A stretch of DNA of 8,795 bases. Source: CALARM01 sp036746235 (lineage in GTDB: Bacteria; Vulcanimicrobiota; SpSt-956; JAKJGF01). The stretch covers positions 1 to 8,795 of the forward strand of contig DAIOEN010000267.1 in NCBI GenBank assembly GCA_036746235.1, read 5' to 3'. Under the pieces are notes generated by a model. That model saw only the letters and a program-made list of their open reading frames with translations. It searched no databases and was not told where the DNA came from. Each line of letters begins with the position of its first letter. The first letter of the stretch is position 1. The translations under genes and the position numbers were made by a program. Shown piece after piece: positions 1-6,852 of this stretch.

Positions 1-509
1 CAGTTAACTGGTTTGAAGCAGCTGCCTATGCAGAATGGGCAGGTAAAAGACTCCCCAGTGAAGCAGAATGGGAGAAGGCAGCAAGAGGTAATGATATGAG
101 AAAATATCCATGGGGAAATAAATGGGAAAAAAATAAATGTAATACTCCCGATCTTAATGACCCTGAAATAATGAAAAAACGTGTTGATATATATGATGGT
201 AAAGGTACTACTCCTGCAGGTTCTTTCCCTGACGGAGCCAGTCCCTACGGTGTCATGGATATGGCCGGACAGGTATGGGAATGGTGTGCAGATTGGTACG
301 ATGAAAATTACTACAGTAAGCTAGGGAAGACCTGTGATAATCCCAGAGGGCCCGAACTGGGCGAATACAGAGCTTTAAGAGGAGGTGCCTGGGGTAATCT
401 TATGGGAGCCTGCAGGTGCACATGTCGTTCTTACAGCCAGAAACCTGACTATATTAATTTTAATGTAGGTTTCAGGTGTGTTAAAGATACGGAAAGTTAT
501 GCGACGTAA
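1..509 (+). CDS. FGE-sulfatase (SUMF1/EgtB/PvdO-like) domain protein, 5' truncated
   Basis: The open frame enters from outside the window (first whole codon at 3) and ends at TAA 507-509, leaving 168 residues. They match the C-terminal part of the formylglycine-generating-enzyme/sulfatase-modifying-factor fold: NWFEAAAYAEWAGKRLPSEA, then EWEKAARG, YPWGN, SPYGVMDMAGQVWEWCADWY, ALRGGAWGN and a final NVGFRCV. In this superfamily the fold oxidises a sulfatase cysteine to formylglycine, or serves sulfoxide synthases and kinase- or peptidase-linked proteins. The order and spacing of the motifs are seen directly; the exact function is not. The region where true FGEs carry their two catalytic cysteines reads GACRCTCRSY (cysteines at 411, 417 and 423), a tight cluster whose spacing differs from human SUMF1 as I recall it, so I would not claim formylglycine synthesis. 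ATG at 96 is internal, since homology continues upstream of it. The stop codon lies in the first unit of a heptad repeat. Confidence 0.88.
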   Translation, partial: VNWFEAAAYAEWAGKRLPSEAEWEKAARGNDMRKYPWGNKWEKNKCNTPDLNDPEIMKKRVDIYDGKGTTPAGSFPDGASPYGVMDMAGQVWEWCADWYDENYYSKLGKTCDNPRGPELGEYRALRGGAWGNLMGACRCTCRSYSQKPDYINFNVGFRCVKDTESYAT

Positions 510-526
510 TGCGTAATGCTTAATGG
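506..526 (+). repeat. heptad repeat array A (GTAATGC type)
   Basis: Three contiguous 7-bp units: GTAATGC (506-512), GTAATGC (513-519), TTAATGG (520-526). The first unit contains the TAA stop of the upstream gene (507-509). Confidence 0.75.
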
Positions 527-541
527 TAACACTATTATCGA

Positions 542-569
542 GTCACGCCTTACGCGTCAGGCGTCACGT
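542..569 (+). repeat. heptad repeat array B (GTCACGC type)
   Basis: Four contiguous 7-bp units: GTCACGC (542-548), CTTACGC (549-555), GTCAGGC (556-562), GTCACGT (563-569). The array ends five bases before the ATG of the ABC binding protein at 575, where a Shine-Dalgarno would be expected; none is visible. I could not identify a confident promoter in 510-574. Confidence 0.78.
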
Positions 570-574
570 ATTAT

Positions 575-2161
575 ATGTTAAAAAAAATATTATTCCTCAT
601 ATTTTTTCTTTTTCTTATTATTTTAAATCTTTCCTGTAATAACTCTGAGAAAAAACCTGTTCTTATCCTCTCTCTGAGGGCTGACCCCGTTTATTTGAAT
701 CCTGTCCTGGCCCATGAAGTACCTTCTATGATGGTCAATCAATGGATATTTAATTCCCTTGTCAGGCTTGATGAAGAACTTCATCCTGTACCTGATCTTG
801 CTGATAGCTGGCAAATATCTAAAGATGGGAAAAAGATTATTTTTTATTTGAAAAAGAATGTAACATGGCATGACGGATATGCTTTTACTGCAAAAGATGT
901 AAAGTTTACCCTCGATCTAGTACTTTCTGAAAAGACCAATACCTATAACAGAGGACTCTTTATGGTAGACGATAAACCTGTAATAGCCCGTGTTATAGAT
1001 GAATATACAGTGGAAATAACTATGGCAAAACCTTTTGCTCCTTTACTGGCAAATCTGTCTGTCCTTGGTATGGTGCCCGAGCATATACTGAAGACTCACG
1101 ATATAAATCTTTCTGATTTTAATTCTTCACCTGTAGGGACAGGGCCATTTAAGTTTAAAGAATGGAAAGTTGGTGAACTTGTTATTCTTTCGGCAAATGA
1201 CAGATTTTTCAGAGGCAAACCTTCTCTTGAAGAAGTAGCGTTCAGGATAATTCCTTCTACGGAAGGAAGGCTTATTGCCCTTGAAACAGGGCAGATTGAT
1301 GTGGGAGAAGTTCCTCAGAAAGACTACGAGAGAATGTCACAGTTTCGTGAGTTGAATATTTACAGGTGGTATGATTTGAGTTATTATTATCTTGGCTTTG
1401 ATCTGACCAATCCTCTTTTTGTAAATAGAGAAATCAGAAAAGCTCTGAATTATGCTGTTGACAGAGAGAAAATTATATCTTCTGTTCTTATGGGCTACGG
1501 TAAAGTTGCAACAGGGCCAATCCCGTCTTCATCGTGGGCATATGATGCCGATGTGGAATGTTATGAATATAATCCTGACATGGCGCGGGCGATTTTTAAG
1601 CAGCAGGGATGGATACCGGGAAAAGATGGAATTCTTATGAAAGATGGCAAAAAATTTTCTTTTACCATTCATTACGGCCAGGGCAGTGAAAATTCGGAAA
1701 AAGTATGTATTTATATACAGCATTTTCTTAAAGAAACAGGAGTGGAAGTTAAAATAAGGCCTGTAGAGTTCAGTGTTCTTGTTACTGAAATAGCAAATCC
1801 CGGTAAATTTGAAGGAATACTTCTGGATTGGATAGAAAATCCCGATCCCGATTGTTTCGTTGAATGGGGCAGTGATCAGGTCAAACATGGTATGAATTTT
1901 ATGTCCTATTCGAACAGTGAAGTAGATATTCTGTTACAGGAAGCCAGAACTACTATGGATATAAATAAAAGAAAAGAACTTTACCGAAAATTTCAGAGAA
2001 TAATAACAGAAGATGCACCATATATATTTCTGTGGTATTCAGAAACCATGATGGGTGTAAACAGAAGAATAGAGAATATTTCAAAACCGAGTCCGGCAGG
2101 GCTTTTCCTGGAACCGGAGAAGATAAAGGTGGAGAGGGGGGCAGTGAGCAGTGACCAGTGA
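575..2161 (+). CDS. ABC transporter substrate-binding lipoprotein, peptide/nickel family 5 (DppA/OppA type)
   Basis: This 528-residue protein has the length and motif order of SBP_bac_5 proteins, which capture peptides, nickel complexes or sugars outside the cytoplasmic membrane and pass them to a DppB/DppC permease pair. Residues 1-20 form a lysine-start, very hydrophobic signal peptide ending NLSC, with Cys21 the likely lipidated residue. The lipobox is relaxed because Asn rather than Leu is at -3. Family landmarks follow: LRADPVYLNPVLAHEVPS near 34-51, LADSWQISKDGKKIIFYLK near 75-93, TWHDGYAFTAKDVKFTLD near 97-114, VGTGPFKFKEW near 187-197, and REIRKALNYAVDREKI near 285-300. The ligand cannot be read from sequence. 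There is no Shine-Dalgarno before the ATG; heptad array B occupies that place. The last residues (GAVSSDQ) and the TGA stop come from heptad array C. A like-strand permease gene follows after 134 bp. Confidence 0.93.
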   Translation: MLKKILFLIFFLFLIILNLSCNNSEKKPVLILSLRADPVYLNPVLAHEVPSMMVNQWIFNSLVRLDEELHPVPDLADSWQISKDGKKIIFYLKKNVTWHDGYAFTAKDVKFTLDLVLSEKTNTYNRGLFMVDDKPVIARVIDEYTVEITMAKPFAPLLANLSVLGMVPEHILKTHDINLSDFNSSPVGTGPFKFKEWKVGELVILSANDRFFRGKPSLEEVAFRIIPSTEGRLIALETGQIDVGEVPQKDYERMSQFRELNIYRWYDLSYYYLGFDLTNPLFVNREIRKALNYAVDREKIISSVLMGYGKVATGPIPSSSWAYDADVECYEYNPDMARAIFKQQGWIPGKDGILMKDGKKFSFTIHYGQGSENSEKVCIYIQHFLKETGVEVKIRPVEFSVLVTEIANPGKFEGILLDWIENPDPDCFVEWGSDQVKHGMNFMSYSNSEVDILLQEARTTMDINKRKELYRKFQRIITEDAPYIFLWYSETMMGVNRRIENISKPSPAGLFLEPEKIKVERGAVSSDQ

Positions 2162-2178
2162 TCAGTGACCGGTGACCA
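2144..2178 (+). repeat. heptad repeat array C (GTGACCA type)
   Basis: Five contiguous units: GTGAGCA (2144-2150), GTGACCA (2151-2157), GTGATCA (2158-2164), GTGACCG (2165-2171), GTGACCA (2172-2178). The array starts inside the upstream coding sequence and supplies its last codons and its TGA stop (2159-2161). Confidence 0.85.
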
Positions 2179-2222
2179 GCAGGGGCACGTCCACAGGAAG
2201 CGCCCTGTACCGATGAAAACAC

Positions 2223-2296
2223 GCATCACGCATCACGAAACCAACTCGTTACGCGTTACGCGTTACGCGTCACGAGTATAACGCATCACGCATATA
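2223..2296 (+). repeat. heptad repeat array D (GCATCAC / GTTACGC type)
   Basis: Two blocks. Block 1 is GCATCAC x2 (2223-2236) followed by a degenerate GAAACCA. After a 4-bp phase slip, block 2 runs GTTACGC x3 (2248-2268), GTCACGA (2269-2275), GTATAAC (2276-2282), GCATCAC (2283-2289) and GCATATA (2290-2296), reaching the permease ATG at 2296. GCATCAC read on the other strand is the GTGATGC heptad, so units of both orientations are mixed here. Confidence 0.85.
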
Positions 2297-3261
2297 TGTA
2301 TAAATATTTACTGAAACGTCTGGCCGGTATTATCCCTCTTCTTTTATCCATATCTATAATATCCTTTATTATTCTTCATCTTTCTCCCGGTGATCCTACG
2401 TCTATGATGATAGACCCCAGGACAAGGCCCGAAGACAGGGAAAGAATAAAGAAAAATCTTGGTCTGGACAGACCTCTCTATGAGCAGTATTTTATATGGA
2501 TTAATAATGTTGCCTTCAGGGGAGATCTTGGTTATTCTATGGTTAACGGAAGACCTGTAATTAAAAGTATTATGGAAAGATTACCCAATACGTTAGTGCT
2601 TATGGGCAGTTCCTATATAATTGCTATTTTACTTGCCATTCCTCTGGGGGTATATTCTGCGGTAAAACAATATTCTCCCGGTGATTATATTCTTACAGTA
2701 CTATCTTTTACCGGTATATCCATACCATCGTTCTGGCTTGGACTTATGATGATATGCTTGTTTACTGTTAAATTACACCTTCTTCCGTCCATAGGAACTA
2801 TGTCTCCTGATGTGGGAGACAGTCTGGTTTTTAAGAGTCTCGATTTTTTGAAGCATTTAATTATGCCTGCCTTTGTATTAATATTTACAAACCTTGCAGT
2901 ATGGTCCAGATATGTTCGTTCCGGTATGCTGGAGGTGTTACAGGCTGATTATATAAGAACAGCAAGGGCCAAAGGTCAGATAGAATTAAAAGTCCTTTAT
3001 AAACACGGCCTCAGAAATGGTCTTTTACCTCTTGTTACACTTATAGGTCTCTCTGTACCTGATTTGCTGGCAGGAGCTTTTGTTACTGAAATGATTTTTT
3101 CATGGCCCGGTATGGGAAGACTTGGCATGGATGCCATATTTCATAGAGATTACCCTGTTCTTATGGGCACTATCATGTTCAGTTCCATAATGATAATCCT
3201 CTCAAATTTGATAACAGATATTTTTTATGTAATAATAGATCCCAGAATTAGATTTGAGTAA
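2296..3261 (+). CDS. ABC transporter permease, DppB/OppB family
   Basis: At 321 residues this is the usual size for the first permease subunit of peptide/nickel ABC importers. It opens with the family hallmark MYKYLLKRLAGIIPLLL and then LSPGDPT near 30-35. Predicted membrane segments lie near 9-28, 98-120, 133-158, 186-207, 245-266 and 292-313, the usual six. The cytoplasmic EAA loop that docks on the ATPase is clear near 213-232 (ADYIRTARAKG), and it ends in the typical IIDPRIRFE. It very probably works with the binding protein just upstream. No DppC partner and no DppD/DppF ATPase follow; the next gene is unrelated, so these subunits must lie elsewhere or be lost. The ATG at 2296 overlaps the last base of heptad array D, and no Shine-Dalgarno is visible. 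The start is supported by the family N-terminus. Confidence 0.94.
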   Translation: MYKYLLKRLAGIIPLLLSISIISFIILHLSPGDPTSMMIDPRTRPEDRERIKKNLGLDRPLYEQYFIWINNVAFRGDLGYSMVNGRPVIKSIMERLPNTLVLMGSSYIIAILLAIPLGVYSAVKQYSPGDYILTVLSFTGISIPSFWLGLMMICLFTVKLHLLPSIGTMSPDVGDSLVFKSLDFLKHLIMPAFVLIFTNLAVWSRYVRSGMLEVLQADYIRTARAKGQIELKVLYKHGLRNGLLPLVTLIGLSVPDLLAGAFVTEMIFSWPGMGRLGMDAIFHRDYPVLMGTIMFSSIMIILSNLITDIFYVIIDPRIRFE

Positions 3262-3299
3262 CAATTTTTTTTAACTTTTTAGGAGGAATTAATTTTTAC

Positions 3300-3371
3300 A
3301 TGTCGAATTTCCTCAAAAAACTCAATGATTTTCATAAGACTTTCTCAAATTTACAGAGAAAGTATGAATAA
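3300..3371 (+). CDS. candidate 23-aa microprotein or leader peptide
   Basis: ATG at 3300 and TAA at 3369-3371 encode a basic 23-residue peptide beginning MSNFLKKLNDFHKTF and ending QRKYE, with a regular pattern of hydrophobic residues that could form an amphipathic helix. The main support is AGGAGG at 3281-3286, the best Shine-Dalgarno on the + strand of the window, although its spacing to the ATG (13 bases) is longer than ideal. I recognise no family. It could be a real small gene, a translated leader, or the truncated start of a lost gene downstream of the permease. An ORF of this length can easily arise by chance. Confidence 0.35.
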   Translation: MSNFLKKLNDFHKTFSNLQRKYE

Positions 3372-3391
3372 AAGTCCATTTTAATCTGGAG

Positions 3392-3481
3392 ATGTTTTTA
3401 AATGTTGAAACTAAGCAGGTTTATGTGAAGGGAGGTGCAGGAAATTCAGGTGACGGGGGTAATGTCTCGAAGGTCATTTAA
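3392..3481 (+). CDS. candidate 29-aa ORF, Gly-rich, function unknown
   Basis: ATG 3392 to TAA 3479-3481 encodes 29 residues including VYVKGGAGNSGDGGNVSKVI. The composition looks more protein-like than random AT-rich sequence, and the frame could be a fragment of a decayed gene. A GGAG lies immediately against the ATG, too close to act as a normal ribosome-binding site. A second frame opens at 3462, stops at TGA 3519-3521, and would then stay open to TAA 3654-3656 if the TGA were read through. I do not recognise a family for either frame. Confidence 0.2.
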   Translation: MFLNVETKQVYVKGGAGNSGDGGNVSKVI

Positions 3482-3492
3482 ACTCGAAGAAA

Positions 3493-3529
3493 TAATTTTT
3501 GATACAAGGAGTTATTTTTGATACAGGGA
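3493..3529 (+). repeat. short tandem duplication, period 19 bp
   Basis: Two near-identical 18-bp copies, TAATTTTTGATACAAGGA (3493-3510) and TTATTTTTGATACAGGGA (3512-3529), differ at two positions and are offset by 19 bp. Purpose unknown; it could be a paired protein-binding site or a slippage duplication. Confidence 0.6.
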
Positions 3530-3647
3530 AGCCGGTGTGGCAGTAATAATTGAACAAATTTATTATATGTTGTTCGCGGGAAGAGTTTTTATGGTCCCTT
3601 TTGAGGCACAAAGTCTAAATAAACAACCTCTTTATAACAAAGCAATA

Positions 3648-3661
3648 GTGCTTTAAAGCAC
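3648..3661. promoter_or_regulatory. perfect 14-bp palindrome upstream of the CsgG-like gene
   Basis: GTGCTTTAAAGCAC is a perfect inverted repeat whose end lies 37 bp before the GTG start at 3699. Its position suits an operator or a hairpin in the 5' leader. No confident -35/-10 pair was found beside it, so the role is inferred. Confidence 0.4.
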
Positions 3662-3680
3662 ATACTTTATTATAGCTTAA

Positions 3681-3690
3681 GAAAGGAAGG
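3681..3690 (+). promoter_or_regulatory. ribosome-binding site that selects the GTG start at 3699
   Basis: The purine-rich run GAAAGGAAGG lies 8 bases before GTG 3699. It decides the start: the next residues form a normal signal peptide, and no ATG nearby has comparable support. Confidence 0.7.
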
Positions 3691-3698
3691 ATCGAAGA

Positions 3699-5621
3699 GT
3701 GATTGAAAAAAAGATTTATAGAATATTAGCTATTATGTTAATATTCTCTTTAAGTTTAACATCTGTACCGGGACTTTTTGTTCCTACACCTGCCTATGCC
3801 CTCAATGAAAAATTAACTACGGCAATAGTCAGTATAGAATGTCCTTCGGAAAATGATCTTCCTGTAAGGATAAATTCTGCTCTCAGCGCTGCTATGGTTA
3901 AATCCCATAGATTTGAAGTAACTGATAGTGAACAGGTAACTTCAACTCTGAAGGATATGCAGTTAACTGGTAAAAAGTTAAATATTACCCAGGCCTGTGA
4001 AGTTGGTAAGGCTCTCGGAGTAGAGACTGTTACAATGGTTCAGGGTTATGGTATACAATCAGATAATGAAAAATGTTATATTAACCTTGCTGTGCAGGTA
4101 GTAGACGTAAATACAGGACTTGTATGTCAGAGCGCCTATGCAACCGGCGAAGGTTTTAAAGGTGAGAAATTTGAATTGACAGATGAAGCCATTAATAATG
4201 GTTCCTTTGCCCTTGTCAATCAGATCAATGATAATATGTCCAAAGTTGGTTTGATTGCAATTATTAAGGGTGGAGATATATCATTAAATATCGGCGGAGA
4301 CATTGGAATAAAAACTGAATCTGAATTTGCAGTTTACAGAGAAAACAGGATTATAGGTAAATTAAAAGTTAGAGAACTTGATACCTATGATTGTTATGTG
4401 GAAAAAACTGCAATACTTCCCGGATTGAATTTCAATGAAGGAGATATTGTAGTTGTAGCAAAGAATCAGGGAGATGAACTCGTAGGAAGCTCTCCTGCGA
4501 CTATACCGGGTAAGTCTTCGGCACCTGGTATAATACTTGCCTCTGTTATAATAGGAACTGCCCTTGCCATTATAGGTTCAAATCAATCCACTCAGATACA
4601 GCAGCTTGCTATGGTATATCGTTTCCAGCATCAGTTTGTTAGACATGAGGGAAATGCTGCTGTATATCTTGTAACAATTCAGGTTACGGATCACAATGGT
4701 AATTTACTTCCTGACGGAACTACAGTAGTTTATAAAAAAGCTGCCGGTAATAATGCAGCCAATGGGGCAGAAGTTAAAGGATTCGGTAATGCTATGGCAG
4801 TTCAGGAGGAAGTTAAAACCTTCGGCGGAATTGCCAGTACTTTAGTATGGACTGATACAGGATCGAATCTGGCTACAGACCCCGGCATTTATATAACAAG
4901 TGAAGGCAGAGACAGTCAGGTATTTTTAATGCTTGCAACAGATACTGCGATGGCAACAATGAGTGCTACTGCTGATCCGAATGCTCATGTAGCTAACGGA
5001 CAGGATCTGGCTACAGTTACAGCTAGAATTACACCTCCTACAACTGTAGGAGTTGCTGCAGGAATACCGGTTGTCTTCCAGATAACTTCCGGTCCAGTTG
5101 TTTTCAATAACGGTTCTAAACAGATTACAGTTTATACGGCTGGAACTTCATCCGGTGTGGCCGAAACAGTTACAGCATATCTAACGAGTACTCAGGAAGG
5201 ACCTTACACAGTACTTGTTCAGTATTATGATGTAGTCACATCTGTAACAGGTAATTTTGGAGCAGTGCAGATTGCCGGACAGTTGGATGGTCAAGCTTCT
5301 CCTTATTCAACAAGTGAGTCTTTGAACGGTCCTGGCACAATGAAATCTCATACAGTAAAAATTCTGGATAATTCAGCAACCCCGAAAGCTGTCGCCGGTG
5401 TACCTATATCACTCAGCGTATCTGGTTCTGCAAACGTGAGTGTATCTTCTACAAGTGGCAGCACCATTTCTGACGGTACTTTCAGTTTCAATACAATTAA
5501 TCTTCTTACAGATCCGAATACTACTGTTTCAGAAGTCGGTGTTGTAAATATTACAGCCGGTCCTTATAATGGACAGACTATAACTGTAGGAAATATTACT
5601 GTAACTGTAACAAATAAATAA
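3699..5621 (+). CDS. exported protein: CsgG/FlgT-like N-terminal half fused to Ig-like repeats
   Basis: This 640-residue protein starts with a signal peptide (residues 1-34, cleavage likely after PAYA). Residues 39-155 resemble the CsgG/TolB-N/LpoB-like fold: RINSALSAAMVKSHRFEVTD, then VGKALGVETVTMVQGY and VQVVDVNTGLVCQS, a pattern seen in secretion and flagellar accessory proteins. Residues 183-255 look like the FlgT C-terminal beta module (GGDIGIKTESEFAVYR, IGKLKVREL, FNEGDIVVVAKN). A hydrophobic stretch near 275-294 may be a membrane segment. About 340 residues follow that are rich in Ser, Thr, Val and Gly, with two or three Ig-like (Big/invasin-type) units, for example ATVTARITPP...GIPVVFQITSGP near 438-466 and VAGVPISLSVSGS near 565-577. 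The role is probably in the envelope or on the surface, but unknown. It has its own Shine-Dalgarno and a strong terminator right behind it, so it is probably monocistronic. Domain calls are by eye. Confidence 0.75.
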   Translation: MIEKKIYRILAIMLIFSLSLTSVPGLFVPTPAYALNEKLTTAIVSIECPSENDLPVRINSALSAAMVKSHRFEVTDSEQVTSTLKDMQLTGKKLNITQACEVGKALGVETVTMVQGYGIQSDNEKCYINLAVQVVDVNTGLVCQSAYATGEGFKGEKFELTDEAINNGSFALVNQINDNMSKVGLIAIIKGGDISLNIGGDIGIKTESEFAVYRENRIIGKLKVRELDTYDCYVEKTAILPGLNFNEGDIVVVAKNQGDELVGSSPATIPGKSSAPGIILASVIIGTALAIIGSNQSTQIQQLAMVYRFQHQFVRHEGNAAVYLVTIQVTDHNGNLLPDGTTVVYKKAAGNNAANGAEVKGFGNAMAVQEEVKTFGGIASTLVWTDTGSNLATDPGIYITSEGRDSQVFLMLATDTAMATMSATADPNAHVANGQDLATVTARITPPTTVGVAAGIPVVFQITSGPVVFNNGSKQITVYTAGTSSGVAETVTAYLTSTQEGPYTVLVQYYDVVTSVTGNFGAVQIAGQLDGQASPYSTSESLNGPGTMKSHTVKILDNSATPKAVAGVPISLSVSGSANVSVSSTSGSTISDGTFSFNTINLLTDPNTTVSEVGVVNITAGPYNGQTITVGNITVTVTNK

Positions 5622-5624
5622 TTA

Positions 5625-5668
5625 ATAAAAATAAAAAGTGTCCCTTCGGGGGCACTTTTTATTTTTAT
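5625..5668 (+). terminator. strong Rho-independent terminator, UUCG loop
   Basis: A near-perfect 20-bp stem begins 4 bp after the TAA at 5619-5621. AAAAAGTG (5633-5640) pairs with CACTTTTT (5653-5660), extended outward by ATAAAAAT/ATTTTTAT-type arms; one T-G wobble leads to CCC/GGG closed by a UUCG tetraloop (5645-5648). T-rich on the right and A-rich on the left, it could act in both directions. Confidence 0.93.
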
Positions 5669-5704
5669 GGAAGGATTTTTTTTTTCAGTGTAGAATTTGA
5701 TACT

Positions 5705-5725
5705 GAGAGGTGAGAGGTGAGAGGT
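5705..5725 (+). repeat. heptad repeat array E (GAGAGGT type)
   Basis: Three exact contiguous copies of GAGAGGT (5705-5711, 5712-5718, 5719-5725), equivalent to GTGAGAG in another phase. AGAGGTTTT (5720-5728) can also pair with AAAACCTCT (5741-5749), a 9-bp stem with a 12-base loop just before the lptD-like start. There is no T-run, so it is probably not a terminator. Confidence 0.8.
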
Positions 5726-5761
5726 TTTTACGAAATCCTGAAAACCTCTGAACCACGGTGT

Positions 5762-6852
5762 ATGATGAAAAACAGAACGCTAATATTAATTATTTTTCTT
5801 ATTATATGTATAACCCCCTTACATGCACTGAATGAAAAATCCCTTTCGGCTAAAGCAGAGCATATAACCTATAATCAGGAAAAGAATATTTTTGTGGCAA
5901 ATGGTAATGCTGTAGTTTCTTTTCAGGGTCTTGAACTTACAGCAGGCACTATCTGTATGGATGGAATAAATTCCCGTATTGTTGCTTCAAATAATGTATT
6001 CCTCAGATCCGAGCTGGGAGAAATCAGTTGCTCTTCTATTTCTATCAATTTATATGATAAGAAATGTTATATGATTACCTCAGATGAAGATAAACCTAAA
6101 GTTCAGTTTGATGCAGCCACTTTTCAGGTAACAGGAACTGTAAGTGATTTTCCTAAAGGAACATTTTATATTGAAAATATAGTAAATTCCGATGTATGTG
6201 TTACAGGAACAGAAATTGTAATACATCCCAATGAAACAGCTCAGATAAGACCTGCAGCTTTCTGGGTAAACGGTAATCGTTCCATGGAACTCCCATTTTA
6301 TTCTTTTACTATAGGAGCAGGTTCAACTTATGCCACACCCAGGGTAGCCTATACTGACCTGGGTGCTACTGTTGATATACCTGTTATTGTGTCTCTGGAA
6401 GAAAAATCTATGTCAATAGCCCATATGAAATATAACGGTGATGCAGGTTTCAGTGTCAGTATGGAACATCAACAGCGTTTTTCTGATAATGCAAATGCTA
6501 CAGTTTATATTGATGATATAAATAGCGATAAATATAGAAAAGCCAGAATGATTTACCGTCATAAATTTGGTTCTCAGACTGATGGAACGCTGAATGTAGA
6601 CTGGCAGAATAACAAAGATCTTGATGTGTTTTTTAATATGAGCCACAGATTCAGTCATTCCTATCTGACTTTTAATCTGAAAACTCAGAATGCTGTGAGT
6701 CAGGTAGAAGGTAATCCTACATCTTTTGATCTTTCCTGGAGACAGACACCTGATGATTTTATCGGGTCACCTGTTATATATTCCTTTTCTGCAGGTCTTG
6801 CCATGACAGGAACACAGTATGACAAACCGGGAGTATGGAATAAAAATATCGG
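5762..6852 (+). CDS. OstA/LptD-like outer-membrane protein, 3' end lost in assembly gap
   Basis: I choose the ATG at 5762 (or 5765), because MMKNRT followed by LILIIFLIICITPLHA is a clean signal peptide with cleavage likely after HA22. The frame is open further upstream to GTG 5717, but that stretch is heptad-repeat DNA. Residues 27-100 (SLSAKAEHITYNQEKN, FVANGNAVVSFQGLELTA, SRIVASNNVFLRSELGE) carry the repeating pattern of the OstA/LptA beta-jellyroll that carries LPS across the periplasm. The rest, with ELPFYSFTIGAG and then alternating-residue strands such as GFSVSMEHQQRFSD and ATVYIDDINSD, looks like the beta-barrel part of LptD, which inserts lipopolysaccharide into the outer leaflet. 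The frame is open to the gap at 6853; 363 residues are visible, against roughly 700-800 for typical LptD. No clear Shine-Dalgarno is seen. A divergent OstA-family protein other than LptD remains possible. Confidence 0.72.

Larger units (their letters stand above)
3262..3698. other. 437-bp region between the permease and CsgG-like genes
   Basis: No large gene lies here, nor the second permease that normally follows dppB. It contains a T-rich run without a convincing terminator stem (3263-3280), a strong AGGAGG (3281-3286) before a 23-codon ORF, two further short overlapping ORFs, a 19-bp-period duplication, a 14-bp palindrome and the ribosome-binding site of the next gene. It may be a degraded gene region or a long leader; I recognise no riboswitch class. 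Confidence 0.5.

Noticed and set aside
623..871. Minus-strand ORF of 82 codons within the binding-protein gene
   Set aside because: Shadow of the real gene; no start signals or recognisable motif.
1529..2229. Minus-strand and alternative-frame ORFs inside and after the binding-protein gene
   Set aside because: They overlap a clearly conserved gene, lack ribosome-binding sites and family motifs, and partly translate the heptad arrays.
3392..3656. Riboswitch (cyclic di-GMP, SAM or cobalamin type) before the CsgG-like gene
   Set aside because: No class-defining core sequence could be matched; GGCACAAAG near 3605 only loosely recalls the cyclic di-GMP motif.
3462..3656. Selenocysteine-type read-through of TGA 3519 to give a 64-residue protein
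   Set aside because: No convincing SECIS-like hairpin follows, there is no known selenoprotein motif, and the frame length is within chance for AT-rich DNA.
5717..5761. Longer start (GTG 5717) for the OstA-like gene
   Set aside because: The extra 15 residues come from GAGAGGT repeat DNA and place charged residues ahead of a signal peptide that is complete from ATG 5762.
6413..6658. Minus-strand ORF of 81 codons within the OstA-like gene
   Set aside because: Shadow of the beta-strand-rich coding sequence, no independent support.
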